Positions 26,120 to 35,694 of a stretch of DNA of 64,000 nt are shown here, in pieces. Position numbers and translations under genes: made by a program. Within the stretch, counting starts at the first letter, position 1. Each line of letters begins with the position of its first letter. The notes under the pieces are model-generated. The model saw only the letters and a list, made by a program, of their open reading frames with translations. It did no database searches and was not told where the DNA came from. Origin of the DNA: Thermus neutrinimicus (lineage in GTDB: Bacteria > Deinococcota > Deinococci > Deinococcales > Thermaceae); the NCBI RefSeq assembly GCF_022760955.1, contig NZ_JAKTNU010000002.1, positions 62,001-126,000 of the forward strand, in the 5' to 3' direction.

Positions 26120-27778
26120 ATGGGCCTTGTTCCCCCCTGTTTCATCACCGAGATCGTGGAGAAGGACCTGCGGGAAGGGAAGTACAAAAAGCTCCTTACC
26201 CGCTTCCCCCCGGAACCCAACGGCTATCTGCACATCGGCCATGCCCGAAGCATCGTGTTGAACTTTGGCCTGGCCCTGGACTACGGAGGCGAGTGCAACC
26301 TGCGCTACGATGACACAAATCCGGAAACGGAAAAGGAGGAGTACGCCCGGGCCATAGAGGAGGACGTGCGCTGGCTGGGCTTCACCCCAGATAGGGTCCT
26401 ATACGCCTCCGATTACTTCGAAATCATGTACCGGTGCGCCCTGGAGCTCATCCAGGAGGGCAAGGCCTACGTGGACGATCTCTCGGAAGAGGAGATGAGC
26501 GAGCTCAGGGCCCAGGGAAAGCCAAGCCCTTACCGGAACCGGAGCGTGGAGGAAAACCTGGAGCTCTTTGAGAGGATGCGCCGGGGGGAGTTCCCCACGG
26601 GGAGCCGGGTCTTAAGGGCTAAGATCGACCCCGCCCACCCCAACTTCAAGCTCCGGGACCCCGTGCTCTACCGCGTCGTCCATGCCCCGCATTACCATGC
26701 GGGGAACCGCTGGGTCATCTATCCCCTTTACGATTACGCCCATCCCCTCGAGGACCTCATCGAAGGCGTCAGCCACTCCCTTTGCACCCTGGAGTTCGAG
26801 AACAACCGGGCCATCTACGACTGGGTGATCGAGAACCTGAAGGGGAAGTGCGGCCTGTCCGAGTCCCCAAGGCCCTACCAGTACGAGTTCGCCCGCCTGG
26901 ACCTCACCCACACGGTGCTCTCCAAGCGAAAGCTCATCCGGATGGTGGAGGGAGGCTTGGTCACGGGCTGGGACGACCCCAGGCTTCCCACCCTAAGGGC
27001 CTTGAGGCGGCGGGGGGTGCGCCCCGAGGCCATAAGGGAGTTCGTGCGGCGCACGGGCATCTCCCGCCACGAGGCCCGCATCGAGATGGAGCTCTTTGAG
27101 GAGGTGGTGCGGGATGACCTGAACCCCATCGCCCCCAGGGTCTTGGGGGTTTTGGAACCCCTAAGGGTGGTCCTCACCAACTACCAGGGGGAGGAGTGGC
27201 TGGAAGCCCCTTACTGGCCCAGGGATATCGGCAAGGAGGGCACCAGGCCCCTGCCCTTCTCCCCGGAGCTCTTCATCGAGCGCTCGGACTTCAGCCTCAA
27301 CCCCCCCAAGGGCTGGAAGCGCTTTGCCCCGGGGCAAAGGGTGCGCCTAAGGCACGCCTACGTGGTGGAGCTGGAAGACGTGGTGGAGGAAAACGGGGAG
27401 GTGAAGCTCCTCAAAGCCCGGGTCGTCCCCGGCACCCTGGGAGCCAACCCCCTAGACGGCATCAAGCCCAAAGGGGTCATCCACTGGGTTTCCGCCCGGC
27501 ACGCCCTGCCCGCGGAGTTCAGGCTTTACGGCAGGCTTTTCCTGACCGAAGACCCCGAGGAGGGCGGGGATTTCCTGAAGAACCTGAATCCAAAGGCCCT
27601 CGAGGTCAAGCAGGGCTTCATGGAACCCAGCGTGGCCCAGGACCCACCGGAGACCCGCTACCAACTGGAAAGGCTGGGTTACTTCTGGCAGGACCCGGTG
27701 GACTCCCGCCCAGGGCGGCTGGTGATGAACCGCATCGTGCCCCTCAAGGAGGGCTACCGGCCCCAGGAGGGGGGCTAA
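26120..27778 (+). CDS. glnS: Glutaminyl-tRNA synthetase
   Basis: 552 residues, class I. HIGH motif appears as HIGHAR in FPPEPNGYLHIGHARS and the KMSKS-like loop as VLSKRKL. The C-terminal anticodon-binding beta barrels are present (LRVVLTNYQGEEWLEAP onward). It charges tRNA-Gln directly. The ATG at 26120 is chosen because a TATACT box lies 7 nt upstream; a start at 26060 would add 20 residues with no family character. Confidence 0.94.
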   Translation: MGLVPPCFITEIVEKDLREGKYKKLLTRFPPEPNGYLHIGHARSIVLNFGLALDYGGECNLRYDDTNPETEKEEYARAIEEDVRWLGFTPDRVLYASDYFEIMYRCALELIQEGKAYVDDLSEEEMSELRAQGKPSPYRNRSVEENLELFERMRRGEFPTGSRVLRAKIDPAHPNFKLRDPVLYRVVHAPHYHAGNRWVIYPLYDYAHPLEDLIEGVSHSLCTLEFENNRAIYDWVIENLKGKCGLSESPRPYQYEFARLDLTHTVLSKRKLIRMVEGGLVTGWDDPRLPTLRALRRRGVRPEAIREFVRRTGISRHEARIEMELFEEVVRDDLNPIAPRVLGVLEPLRVVLTNYQGEEWLEAPYWPRDIGKEGTRPLPFSPELFIERSDFSLNPPKGWKRFAPGQRVRLRHAYVVELEDVVEENGEVKLLKARVVPGTLGANPLDGIKPKGVIHWVSARHALPAEFRLYGRLFLTEDPEEGGDFLKNLNPKALEVKQGFMEPSVAQDPPETRYQLERLGYFWQDPVDSRPGRLVMNRIVPLKEGYRPQEGG

Positions 27779-28203
27779 AGCCCCAGGCTCACCCCCACCG
27801 CTGCCCCCACCCCGAAGCCCGCGTTGGGAACCAGGTAAAGGGTGGGGTGCACCTCCACATAGACCCCGACAAGGGGCAAAGGCAGGTTCAACCAGGTGCC
27901 CAAGACCGCCCGTAGACCCCCCTGGCCCCGGGCATCCTGGGGCAGGGTGAGGGCCGGCCCCGTGCCGTAAAACCCCCCGAGGCCCAGGTAGAGATCGGTG
28001 AGGGGAAGCTTAAGAAGCAGGTCCGCCCCACCGCCCAGGGCCTCGAGGCCCATGCCCCCATACACCCGCCCGTCCAGCAGGAGGGGCAACAGGGGAAAAC
28101 GCAACCCCCCCTGCACCCCAAAGGGGCTTCCCAGGCTCACCTCGGCCCGCTGGGCCAGACCCAAAGCCGAAACCAACAAAGCCGCCACCAGCCACCTACG
28201 CAT
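27775..28203 (-). CDS. Exported hypothetical protein, beta-rich
   Basis: 142 residues with a signal peptide (MRRWLVAALLVSALGLA). The mature part alternates Gly and hydrophobic strands (GLRFPLLPLLLDGRVYGGMGLEAL; VYVEVHPTLYLVPNAGFGVG) and looks like a small outer-membrane or surface beta-barrel. No enzyme motif. Overlaps the upstream gene by 8 nt and the 3' end of glnS by 4 nt. Confidence 0.7.
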   Translation of the reverse strand: MRRWLVAALLVSALGLAQRAEVSLGSPFGVQGGLRFPLLPLLLDGRVYGGMGLEALGGGADLLLKLPLTDLYLGLGGFYGTGPALTLPQDARGQGGLRAVLGTWLNLPLPLVGVYVEVHPTLYLVPNAGFGVGAAVGVSLGL

Positions 28204-28501
28204 GCCGAACCTCCTCCAAAAGCGCCTCCACCCGGGCCATCCGCGCCCGGTGGGCCCCGGGTTCGTAATCCACCAGGATCCCATCCACCTGGAGCATCCC
28301 CAGGGCCCTGAGGAAGGCCTCCTTTAGGGAACGGGTCTCCAGGGCGCTCACCCGCATCCCCAGCTCCGGATGGCGGGCCAGGAAGGCCTGGGCCAAGGCC
28401 TCGGTGGTCCAGATGCCGGAAAGCCTCTGGCCCAGCACCTCCAGAACCAAATGCTCCCCAGGCTCCCCCTCCAGGATGTACCAGGGCCCCGAGAGCTCCA
28501 T
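28196..28501 (-). CDS. Hypothetical protein
   Basis: 101 residues from ATG 28501. Soluble alpha/beta protein (GPWYILEGEPGEHLVLEVL; TTEALAQAFLARHPELG; LQVDGILVDYEPG). I do not recognise the family. Its TATTAT -10 box (28510-28515) overlaps the CATAAT box of tlyA and ends 8 nt before the ATG. It is co-transcribed with the exported protein downstream. Confidence 0.6.
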   Translation of the reverse strand: MELSGPWYILEGEPGEHLVLEVLGQRLSGIWTTEALAQAFLARHPELGMRVSALETRSLKEAFLRALGMLQVDGILVDYEPGAHRARMARVEALLEEVRHA

Positions 28502-28508
28502 CCCCCGG

Positions 28509-28515
28509 CATAATA
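28509..28515. promoter_or_regulatory. Overlapping divergent -10 boxes (tlyA / hypothetical)
   Basis: Plus: CATAAT (28509-28514), 7 nt before the GTG at 28522. Minus: TATTAT (28510-28515), 8 nt before the ATG at 28501. One 7-nt AT box appears to serve both directions. Confidence 0.5.
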
Positions 28516-28521
28516 CCCCTG

Positions 28522-29229
28522 GTGAGGCTGGACCGCTACCTGGTGGAACAGGGCCTGGCGGAAAGCCGGGAGAAGGCCCAACGGCTCATCCAATCCGGCC
28601 AGGTGAAGGTGGCCGGGCAGGTGGTGACCAAGCCCGCCCACAGGGTGCCCCAAGGGGCCCAGGTGGAGGTCCTCTCCCCGGAGCGGTACGTGGGCCGGGG
28701 GGCCTACAAGCTCCTGGGGGCCCTCGAGGCCTTCCCCATCGAGGTGAGGGACAAGGTGGCCGCGGACATCGGGGCCAGCGCCGGGGGGTTCACACAGGTG
28801 CTCCTGGAAAGGGGGGCCCGGCGGGTCTATGCGGTGGACGTGGGCAGGGATCAGCTCCACCCCCGCCTAAGGGAGGATTCCCGGGTGGTGAGCCTGGAAG
28901 GCCAAGACGCCCGCACCCTGGTCCTTCCCGAACCCGTGGACCTGGTGGCCATGGACGTGTCCTTCATCTCCTCCACCCTGCTTTTGCCCAAGGTGAGGGA
29001 ACTCCTTAGGCCGGGAGGCGAGGCCCTCGTCCTGGTCAAGCCCCAGTTTGAGCTGGGCCCTGGGGTGCACAAGGGGGTGGTGCGGGAGGAGATCCAGCGG
29101 CAAAGGGCCCTGGCCCGGGTGCGGGAGAAGGCCCGGGAGCTGGGCTTTCAGGTTCTGGGGGAAAGGGAAAGCCCCTTGCCGGGGAAGGAGGGAAACCGGG
29201 AGTTTTGGCTTTGGCTTAAGGCCCCTTAA
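28522..29229 (+). CDS. tlyA: TlyA-family rRNA 2'-O-methyltransferase
   Basis: 235 residues from GTG 28522. N-terminal S4 RNA-binding domain ([22 protein letters not shown]) and a Rossmann methyltransferase with SAM motif [19 protein letters not shown] and MDVSFIS. It likely methylates cytidines in 16S and/or 23S rRNA, the modification associated with capreomycin sensitivity. Start chosen from the leaderless -10 spacing. Converges with asd (14-nt overlap). Confidence 0.9.
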   Translation: MRLDRYLVEQGLAESREKAQRLIQSGQVKVAGQVVTKPAHRVPQGAQVEVLSPERYVGRGAYKLLGALEAFPIEVRDKVAADIGASAGGFTQVLLERGARRVYAVDVGRDQLHPRLREDSRVVSLEGQDARTLVLPEPVDLVAMDVSFISSTLLLPKVRELLRPGGEALVLVKPQFELGPGVHKGVVREEIQRQRALARVREKARELGFQVLGERESPLPGKEGNREFWLWLKAP

Positions 29230-30211
29230 GCCACTCCTCAGCGATCTGCACGGCGTTCAGGGCGGCTCCCTTTAGGAGCTGATCCCCCACCACGAAAAAG
29301 TCCAGGCCGTTGTCAAAGGCCAGGCTCTTGCGGATCCTGCCCACCTCCACGTCCCACTTGCCGCTGGCCGTGAGGGGCATGGGGTAGCGCTTGGCCTGGG
29401 GCTCGTCCACCACCTCCACCCCGGGGGCCTGGGCCAGCACCTCCCGGGCCGCCTCCGGGGTGACGGGCCTTTCAAACTCCACGCTCACCGCCTCGGCATG
29501 GGCCCTTAAGGTGGGGACCCGCACCGCGGTGGCGCCAATGCGGATGGAGTTGTCCCCGAAGATCTTGTGGGTTTCCCACACCACCTTCATCTCCTCGCGG
29601 GTGTAGCCGTTTTCCTGGAAGGCGTCGATGTGGGGGATGACGTTGAAGGGCAGGGGGTGGGCGAAGACCTCGGCCACAGGGGCTTCCCCATGCAAGGAGC
29701 GGTGGGTTTCCCGGAGGAGCTCCTCCATACCCTTGGCCCCAGCCCCGCTGGCCGCCTGGTAGGTGGCCACGATGACCCGCTTGGCCCGAAACGCCCGGTG
29801 CAGGGGCCAAAGGGCCATGGCCAGGATGGCCGTGGTGCAGTTAGGGTTAGCGATGATGCCCTGGTGCTGGAAGATCCTTTCCCGGTTCACCTCCGGCACC
29901 ACCAGGGGCACCTGGGGCTCGTAGCGCCAGGCGCTGGAGTTATCGATCACCAAGGCCCCCCCTTGGGCCCAAACAGGGGCCAGGGCCTTGGAGAGGGACC
30001 CCCCGGCGCTGGCCAGCACCAGGTCCACGGGCAATGGCCCCTCGGGAAGGGGTTCCACCGAGATGGCCTCCCCCCGGAAGGACATGGCCTTGCCCAAGGA
30101 GCGGGGGGAAGCGTAGAGCCTTAGCTCGGTTAGGGGAAAGTTCCGGGCCTCGAGGACCTTCAGGATCTCCTGCCCCACGGCCCCCGTGGCCCCCACCACG
30201 GCTACCCTCAT
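29216..30211 (-). CDS. asd: Aspartate-semialdehyde dehydrogenase
   Basis: 331 residues. NADP motif [18 protein letters not shown]; catalytic cysteine in [14 protein letters not shown]; active-site His region [13 protein letters not shown]. It makes aspartate semialdehyde for lysine, threonine and methionine synthesis. The ATG overlaps the stop of a 23-codon upstream ORF (ATGA), see 30208-30279. AAGGAGGAGAGAGG before the start is a strong ribosome-binding site in its own right. Confidence 0.95.
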   Translation of the reverse strand: MRVAVVGATGAVGQEILKVLEARNFPLTELRLYASPRSLGKAMSFRGEAISVEPLPEGPLPVDLVLASAGGSLSKALAPVWAQGGALVIDNSSAWRYEPQVPLVVPEVNRERIFQHQGIIANPNCTTAILAMALWPLHRAFRAKRVIVATYQAASGAGAKGMEELLRETHRSLHGEAPVAEVFAHPLPFNVIPHIDAFQENGYTREEMKVVWETHKIFGDNSIRIGATAVRVPTLRAHAEAVSVEFERPVTPEAAREVLAQAPGVEVVDEPQAKRYPMPLTASGKWDVEVGRIRKSLAFDNGLDFFVVGDQLLKGAALNAVQIAEEWLKGP

Positions 30212-30279
30212 CCTCTCTCCTCCTTACCTCCTACCCACAAACCCACCTTACCTCCCTCTCCCCAGGGCTCGCGGTTCAT
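30208..30279 (-). CDS. Putative 23-codon upstream ORF coupled to asd
   Basis: ATG 30279 with GGAGGGAG before it, Gly/Lys-rich ([15 protein letters not shown] at the start), and a stop that overlaps the asd ATG as ATGA. It is not rich in Lys, Thr or Met codons, so it is not an obvious attenuator peptide. It may only provide translational coupling. Confidence 0.35.
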   Translation of the reverse strand: MNREPWGEGGKVGLWVGGKEERG

Positions 30280-30351
30280 CTCTCCCTCCAGGGGTAGCGG
30301 GCCCCAGGCAAAAGGTACCCTCTCCTCCCACGATAGCAAACGCTTTGCGGG

Positions 30352-30374
30352 AAAACCGGCCCCTCGGGGGCCAG
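30352..30374 (-). terminator. Terminator of glyS
   Basis: 8-bp stem (CTGGCCCC / GGGGCCGG, one G-T pair), 3-nt loop CGA, then TTTT, in the minus direction. Located 73 nt past the glyS stop. The remaining 30212-30446 gap contains the asd upstream ORF and no other gene. Confidence 0.65.
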
Positions 30375-30446
30375 GACCTCCCCTCCCCAAAAGCCCGAAA
30401 GGCAGGCGCTCCTCTTTCCGGGGCTCGAGCCCACCGGTGGCCTCCC

Positions 30447-31967
30447 CTACCACCTGAGCTTTTCCCGCAAAAACCCCTCCAGCTCGTCCACGTGAAGCCG
30501 GATCTGCTCCATGGTGTCCCGGTCCCGCACGGTGACCGTATCCTTCCACCTGGTGGTCCCATCCTTGCTCTGCCCGATGGTGTCGTAGTCCACGGTGATG
30601 GCGAAGGGAGTCCCCACCTCGTCGTGGCGGCGGTAGGCTTTGCCGATGTTGCCGGTGTCCTCGTAGAGGATCCGGCCCAAGCCCAGGGCCTGGAGCCTGG
30701 CCTTAAGGCCTTTGGCGTACTCGGTGATCTCCGGGCGGTTCTTAACCAGGGGGATGACCGCCGCCTTGATGGGGGCAAGCTGGGGCTTTAGCTTTAGGAC
30801 AATGCGCTCCTCCCCATGGGGAAGCTCCTCCCGGGTGAAGGCCTCCGCCAAGAGGGCCAAGACCCCCCGGTCCACCCCGGCAGAGGGCTCGATCACGTAG
30901 GGGACAAACCACTTGCCGGTGTCGGGATCGCGGTAGGCTAGGCGGGCAATGGAGTGCTCGTTCCTAAGCACCCGGGCGGTGATGCCAAGCTCCTCCTGGT
31001 CCTTGGTGTGGCTTCCCAGGTCAAAGTCCGTGCGGTTGGCGATCCCCTCCAGCTCCTCGAGGCCATGGGGGAAGCGGTAGAGGATGTCCACCGTGGCCTT
31101 GGCGTAGTGGGCCAGCTCCTCGGGGGGCTGCTGGTAGGGCACCAGGTTCTCCCGGCTTAGGCCCATCTCCTGCCACCACCGAAGCCTTTCCTCCACCCAG
31201 TAGCGGTGCCAGTACTCGTCCTCCCCCGGGCGGACGAAGTACTCGATCTCCATCTGCTCAAACTCCCGCACCCGGAAGATGAAGTTCCGGGGGGTGATCT
31301 CGTTGCGGAAGGCCTTGCCGATCTGGGCGATCCCGAAGGGAAGCTTCCGGCTCGTGCTGTCCAGGACGTTCTTGAAGTTCACGAAGATGCCCTGGGCGGT
31401 CTCCGGGCGCAGGTAGGCCAAGGAGGCCTCGTCCTCCACCGGGCCCACGTGGGTCTTGAACATCATGTTGAAGTAACGGGGTGGGGTCCAGTCCCCAGGC
31501 TCCGAGGTGGCAGGGTCCAACACCCCGGCGGCGGTCATGGCCCCCCCGGCCCTCTCCGGGGCCTGCATCATGGCCTGGACCAGGCCGTGGAGGTTACCCT
31601 CCTCCACCTCCATGGCCCGGTAAAGCCTCCCCAGCACCTCCTCGGGCTGTTCCTTGAGGAGGTGGTCCAAGCGGTAGCGCTTCTTGCTGATGCGGTTATC
31701 CACCATGGGATCCGCGAAGGTGGCCTCGTGCCCGGAATAGTACAGGACCAAGCGGTGGGTGAGGACGCTGGCATCCAACCCCTCCATGTCGTCCCGCTCG
31801 TAGACATTCCTTCGCCACCAGGCCTGCTTCAGGTTGTTCTTGAGCTCCACCCCCAAAGGACCGTAGTCGTAGGTCCCCTGGAGGCCCCCGTAGATCTCGG
31901 AACCCTGGAAGATGAACCCCCTCCGTTTGCAAAGCGCCACCAGTTCGTCAAGGCTAGTCGCCGGCAT
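30447..31967 (-). CDS. glyS: Glycyl-tRNA synthetase (alpha2 type)
   Basis: 506 residues, matching the T. thermophilus enzyme length. Class II motifs 1-3 are present: around [32 protein letters not shown] (motif 2) and the C-terminal [14 protein letters not shown] (motif 3). A complete C-terminal anticodon-binding domain follows. The ATG 31967 start has GGGAGGGACG upstream; the frame continues upstream but the T. thermophilus-like N terminus [18 protein letters not shown] begins here. Confidence 0.95.
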   Translation of the reverse strand: MPATSLDELVALCKRRGFIFQGSEIYGGLQGTYDYGPLGVELKNNLKQAWWRRNVYERDDMEGLDASVLTHRLVLYYSGHEATFADPMVDNRISKKRYRLDHLLKEQPEEVLGRLYRAMEVEEGNLHGLVQAMMQAPERAGGAMTAAGVLDPATSEPGDWTPPRYFNMMFKTHVGPVEDEASLAYLRPETAQGIFVNFKNVLDSTSRKLPFGIAQIGKAFRNEITPRNFIFRVREFEQMEIEYFVRPGEDEYWHRYWVEERLRWWQEMGLSRENLVPYQQPPEELAHYAKATVDILYRFPHGLEELEGIANRTDFDLGSHTKDQEELGITARVLRNEHSIARLAYRDPDTGKWFVPYVIEPSAGVDRGVLALLAEAFTREELPHGEERIVLKLKPQLAPIKAAVIPLVKNRPEITEYAKGLKARLQALGLGRILYEDTGNIGKAYRRHDEVGTPFAITVDYDTIGQSKDGTTRWKDTVTVRDRDTMEQIRLHVDELEGFLREKLRW

Positions 31968-31981
31968 CGTCCCTCCCGAAA

Positions 31982-32022
31982 GGGGGCCTAGCCCCCGGTT
32001 ACAGGGCATCTTACCGGATGCC
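31982..32022 (-). promoter_or_regulatory. glyS promoter/leader hairpins
   Basis: GGGGGC-TAG-GCCCCC (31982-31996) lies just before the Shine-Dalgarno. GGCATC-6 nt-GATGCC (32005-32022) overlaps a possible -10 TAAGAT (32008-32013). The first could modulate initiation or elongation. No T-box or glycine riboswitch core is visible. Confidence 0.35.
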
Positions 32023-32104
32023 GGGCCCTTTTGCTCCCATCAAGAGCCTCCCCCTGGGCCAAGGTAATCCCGGGCGCAAACCCCCGCACCGGCCTCCTTT
32101 AGGC

Positions 32105-32110
32105 TAGAAT
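32105..32110 (+). promoter_or_regulatory. -10 box of clpC
   Basis: TAGAAT, 17 nt before the ATG at 32127. No clear -35 and no CIRCE or CtsR-type heptad repeat is visible upstream. Confidence 0.45.
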
Positions 32111-32126
32111 GTGGGTTGAGGGGAGC

Positions 32127-34337
32127 ATGAACAGGTACGACGATCGCGCCAGGCTGGTTTTCCACTACGCAAGGGAGGAGGGGAGCCGCTTAGGCCACTC
32201 CATGATCGGCCCAGAGCACCTCCTCCTGGGCCTGATGCGCGAGGGGGGTACGGCGGCCCGCATCCTCCAGGAGTACGGGGCGAGCCTCGAGGCCATGCGC
32301 CGCATGGTGGAGGAGCTGGTGGGCCGCGGCGAGGGGAGCCGCACCGGAGAACCCCCTGCCATTACGCCCAGGGCCAGGCGGGTCATGGAGCTGGCCAGCG
32401 CCGAGGCCCGCAACATGGGGGCCCCGGTGATCGGCACCGAGCACATCCTCCTGGGCATCATCCGAGAGGGTGACGGGATCGCCTACCGCATCCTCTCCCA
32501 CTTCGCCAAGGATGTGGACGCCATCCGCTGGCGCATCCTCTCCATGGCGGAGGGCCGGGAACGGGAAAAGCCGGTGAACACCCCCTTCCTGGATGAGTAC
32601 GGCCGCGACCTCACCAAGGAAGCCCGGGAGGGCAAGCTGGACCCCGTGATCGGCCGGCAGGAGGAGATCAACCGGGTGATCCAGATCCTGGCCCGGCGCA
32701 CCAAGAATAACCCCGTCCTCATCGGGGATCCTGGGGTGGGCAAGACCGCCATCGTGGAGGGGCTGGCCCAGGCCATCGTGGAGGGCCGGGTGCCCCCCAT
32801 CCTCAAGGGTGCCCGGGTGGTGGCCCTGGACCTGGCGGGGGTGGTGGCGGGCACCAAGTACCGGGGGGAGTTTGAGGAGCGCCTCCGCCAGATCATCGAG
32901 GAGCTCAAAAACGCCAAGGTCATCGCCTTCATCGACGAGCTCCACACCCTGATCGGGGCCGGTGGGGCCGAGGGCACCCTGGACGCCGCCAACATCCTGA
33001 AACCCGCCCTGGCCCGGGGGGAGATCCAGGTGATCGGGGCCACCACCACCGGGGAGTACCACCGCTACATCGAAAAGGACGCTGCCCTAGAAAGGCGCTT
33101 CCAGCCGGTGATCGTCCTGGAGCCTTCCCCGGAGGAAACCCTGGAGATCCTGAAGGGCCTCCGTCCCCGCTACGAGGCCCACCACGGGGTCATCATCCCC
33201 GACGAGATCCTGGACCTTGCGGTGAGGATCGGGATCCGTTCCCTCCCTGGCCGCAACTTCCCCGACAAGGCCATCGACCTGATTGACGAGGCGGCGAGCC
33301 GGGTTCGCCTGAACGCCTCCCTGGGCCTCCCCGTGGCCGAGGAGGAGGACGGGACCCCCATGGTAACCCGGGAGGACATCGAGGCGGTGGTGGACTCCTG
33401 GGGCGGGATCTACGTGGACGACAAGGACGACGAGAAGCTCATGCGCCTCGAGGAGGAGCTAAGGAAGCGGGTAGTGGGCCAGGAGGAGGCCATCCGCGCC
33501 CTGGCCAGCGCCTTGAGGAGGGCCCGGGTGGGCCTGGGGGGCCGGACCCGGGTGGCGGCCAGCTTCCTCTTCGTGGGGCAAAGCGGCGTGGGCAAGACCC
33601 AGCTGGCCAAGGCCCTGGCGGAGGTGCTCTTCGGTTCGGAGCGGGCCCTCATCCGCTTTGACATGTCCGAGTTCCAGGAGCCCCATTCCATCTCCAAGCT
33701 GATCGGGGCCCCTCCCGGCTACGTGGGCTACGAGCAAGGGGGCCGGCTCACGGAGGCGGTGCGCCGCCAGCCCTTCAGCGTGGTGCTCCTGGACGAGATC
33801 GAGAAGGCCCACCCCGACGTGTACAACACCTTCCTGCAGGTGCTGGACGAGGGCCGCCTCACGGACGGGATGGGGCGCACCGTGGACTTCCGCCGGGTGA
33901 TCCTCATCATGACCTCCAACACCGGCTATAACGTGGGCCCGGCCATCGGCTTCACCAGCAAGGAGGTGGACACCGAGTCCCCCCTCAAGGCCCTCTTCAC
34001 CCCCGAGTTCCTGGACCGGCTGGACGAGGTAATCCGCTTCCGCCCCCTCACCGAGGAGGAGCTGGTCCAGGTGGCCCGGATGATGCTGGAGGAGATCCAG
34101 AAGGAGCTCCAGTCCCGGGACATCACCGTGCGCTTCGCCCCCGAGGTGGCCCGCTTCGTGGTGGAACAGGCCCCCAAGACAGGAAGCGCCCGGGCCATTC
34201 GGAGCATCATCCGCGAGCGCATCGAGGACCCCCTTTCCCTGGCCCTCCTCAAAAAGCCCACCGGCCACCTCTACGTGAACGTGGAGGAAGGGCACCTGGC
34301 CTTCCACGAGGTGGAGGGCGAGGAGCTTTTGGTCTAG
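32127..34337 (+). CDS. clpC: ClpC-type AAA+ unfoldase without an M-domain
   Basis: 736 residues from ATG 32127 (GGGGAG before it). Two Clp-N repeats (about 1-145), first AAA+ module with Walker [10 protein letters not shown] and Walker [12 protein letters not shown], second with GQSGVGKTQ and [13 protein letters not shown]. The loop AIGFTSKE (IGF) is placed for ClpP docking, so it should feed ClpP. The coiled-coil M-domain/UVR segment that sits between the AAA+ modules in Firmicute ClpC is missing: after [16 protein letters not shown] only about 35 residues separate the modules. Regulation by MecA/McsB-like adaptors is therefore unlikely. It is followed by radA and the yacL-type gene. Confidence 0.93.
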   Translation: MNRYDDRARLVFHYAREEGSRLGHSMIGPEHLLLGLMREGGTAARILQEYGASLEAMRRMVEELVGRGEGSRTGEPPAITPRARRVMELASAEARNMGAPVIGTEHILLGIIREGDGIAYRILSHFAKDVDAIRWRILSMAEGREREKPVNTPFLDEYGRDLTKEAREGKLDPVIGRQEEINRVIQILARRTKNNPVLIGDPGVGKTAIVEGLAQAIVEGRVPPILKGARVVALDLAGVVAGTKYRGEFEERLRQIIEELKNAKVIAFIDELHTLIGAGGAEGTLDAANILKPALARGEIQVIGATTTGEYHRYIEKDAALERRFQPVIVLEPSPEETLEILKGLRPRYEAHHGVIIPDEILDLAVRIGIRSLPGRNFPDKAIDLIDEAASRVRLNASLGLPVAEEEDGTPMVTREDIEAVVDSWGGIYVDDKDDEKLMRLEEELRKRVVGQEEAIRALASALRRARVGLGGRTRVAASFLFVGQSGVGKTQLAKALAEVLFGSERALIRFDMSEFQEPHSISKLIGAPPGYVGYEQGGRLTEAVRRQPFSVVLLDEIEKAHPDVYNTFLQVLDEGRLTDGMGRTVDFRRVILIMTSNTGYNVGPAIGFTSKEVDTESPLKALFTPEFLDRLDEVIRFRPLTEEELVQVARMMLEEIQKELQSRDITVRFAPEVARFVVEQAPKTGSARAIRSIIRERIEDPLSLALLKKPTGHLYVNVEEGHLAFHEVEGEELLV

Positions 34338-34362
34338 ATGCCCCCCGGAACCCTTAGGCCCG

Positions 34363-34391
34363 GCCTCCTCCTTCCGAGGGGGCGGCTTTTT
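34363..34391 (+). terminator. Terminator of clpC
   Basis: 8-bp stem (GCCTCCTC / GAGGGGGC, one T-G pair), 5-nt loop, then GGCTTTTT. Confidence 0.65.
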
Positions 34392-34416
34392 CTTGGGTTC
34401 CTCGAGGCCTAAGCCC

Positions 34417-35694
34417 ATGGCCAAGACCTCCTATACCTGCGTGGAGTGCGGCTACCGAACCCCCAAGCCCCTGGGCCGTTGCCCCTCCTGCGGGGCCTGG
34501 GGAAGCTTTCAAGAGGTGGCCCCTTCCCCGGCCCCAAGGGGGAGGAAGCCGGACCCAGAAACCCCCTCCCTGGTGGCCTTGTCCCAGGTGAAGGAGGCCG
34601 AGGAGAAACGCTTCTCCTCGGGTCTTTCCGAGGTGGACCGGGTGCTGGGCGGGGGGTTCGTGCCGGGGGAGGTGGTCCTCCTGGGGGGCGAACCGGGGGT
34701 GGGCAAGAGCACCCTCCTCCTGGAACTGGCCAAGCGCCTGGAGAAACGGGTGTACTACCTGGCGGGGGAGGAATCCCCCGCCCAGATCAAGCTGAGGGCC
34801 AGAAGGCTGGGGGTAAAGGAGCTGCTTCTCCTCAAGGAAACCCGCCTGGAGCCCCTCCTAACCCTTTTGGGGAGGGAGCCGCCCGAGGTGCTCTTTGTGG
34901 ATTCCATCCAGACCATTGAGGCCGGGGGAAGCCCGGGGAGCCTGGTGGCGGTGCGGGAGGCCACCCATGCCTTCGTACGCCTGGCCAAGGAGGAAGGCAT
35001 CACCACGGTTTTGGTGGGCCACGTGACCAAGGAGGGGGTGGTGGCGGGGCCCAAGAGCATGGAGCATGCGGTGGACGCCACCCTTTACCTGGAAACCGCT
35101 GGGGTTTACCGGGTCCTAAGGAGCGCCAAGAACCGTTTCGGTCCGGTGGGGGAACTGGGGGTTTTCCGCATGGAGGAGGAGGGCCTTAAGGAGGTGCCAA
35201 ACCCCTCCGAGGCCTTCCTCCTGGAAAGGCCTTTAGGGGTTCCGGGAAGCGCCGTGGCGCTGGCCCTGGCAGGGGAAAGGGCCTTGGCCCTCGAGGTCCA
35301 GGCCCTGGCCGCCAAAACCCCCTTCCCCGCCCCCAGGCGCGTGGTCCAGGGGTTGGACCCAAGGCGGGTGGACATGGCGCTGGCGGTTCTGGAAAGGCGG
35401 CTTGGCCTGCCCCTTGGAGCCTTAGACATCTACGTGAACCTGGCCGGGGGGTTAAGGGTGCTGGACCCCGGTCTGGACCTGGCCGTGGCGCTGGCGGTGT
35501 ATTCTGCGGTGGTGGGCAAGGCCCTGCCCCCGGACCTGGCGATGGTGGGGGAGGTGGGCCTTCTGGGCGAGGTGCGGAGCGTGATGGGACTGGAAAGGCG
35601 GCTTAGGGAAGGGGAACGGGCGGGGTTTTCCCGCATCCTGCACCCGGGCAACACCAAGGCCCTCAAGGAAGCGGTGGAGCGGTATTTGGGATGA
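34417..35694 (+). CDS. radA: DNA repair protein RadA (Sms)
   Basis: 425 residues from ATG 34417. N-terminal zinc finger CVECGY...CPSCGAW, RecA-like ATPase with Walker A GGEPGVGKST, the RadA-specific KNRFG motif, and a C-terminal Lon-like domain (about 290-425). It helps process recombination intermediates and branch migration. The Shine-Dalgarno is weak (GAGG). Its stop overlaps the next gene by 4 nt. Confidence 0.95.
   Translation: MAKTSYTCVECGYRTPKPLGRCPSCGAWGSFQEVAPSPAPRGRKPDPETPSLVALSQVKEAEEKRFSSGLSEVDRVLGGGFVPGEVVLLGGEPGVGKSTLLLELAKRLEKRVYYLAGEESPAQIKLRARRLGVKELLLLKETRLEPLLTLLGREPPEVLFVDSIQTIEAGGSPGSLVAVREATHAFVRLAKEEGITTVLVGHVTKEGVVAGPKSMEHAVDATLYLETAGVYRVLRSAKNRFGPVGELGVFRMEEEGLKEVPNPSEAFLLERPLGVPGSAVALALAGERALALEVQALAAKTPFPAPRRVVQGLDPRRVDMALAVLERRLGLPLGALDIYVNLAGGLRVLDPGLDLAVALAVYSAVVGKALPPDLAMVGEVGLLGEVRSVMGLERRLREGERAGFSRILHPGNTKALKEAVERYLG

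Noticed and set aside
30250-30300. T-box-like AACCGCG motif upstream of asd
   Set aside because: The sequence lies exactly at the start of a 23-codon ORF with its own Shine-Dalgarno, and no specifier stem, AG bulge or antiterminator/terminator pair is visible.
31968-32126. Glycine riboswitch or T-box upstream of glyS
   Set aside because: Too short and lacking the conserved cores; only simple hairpins are seen.
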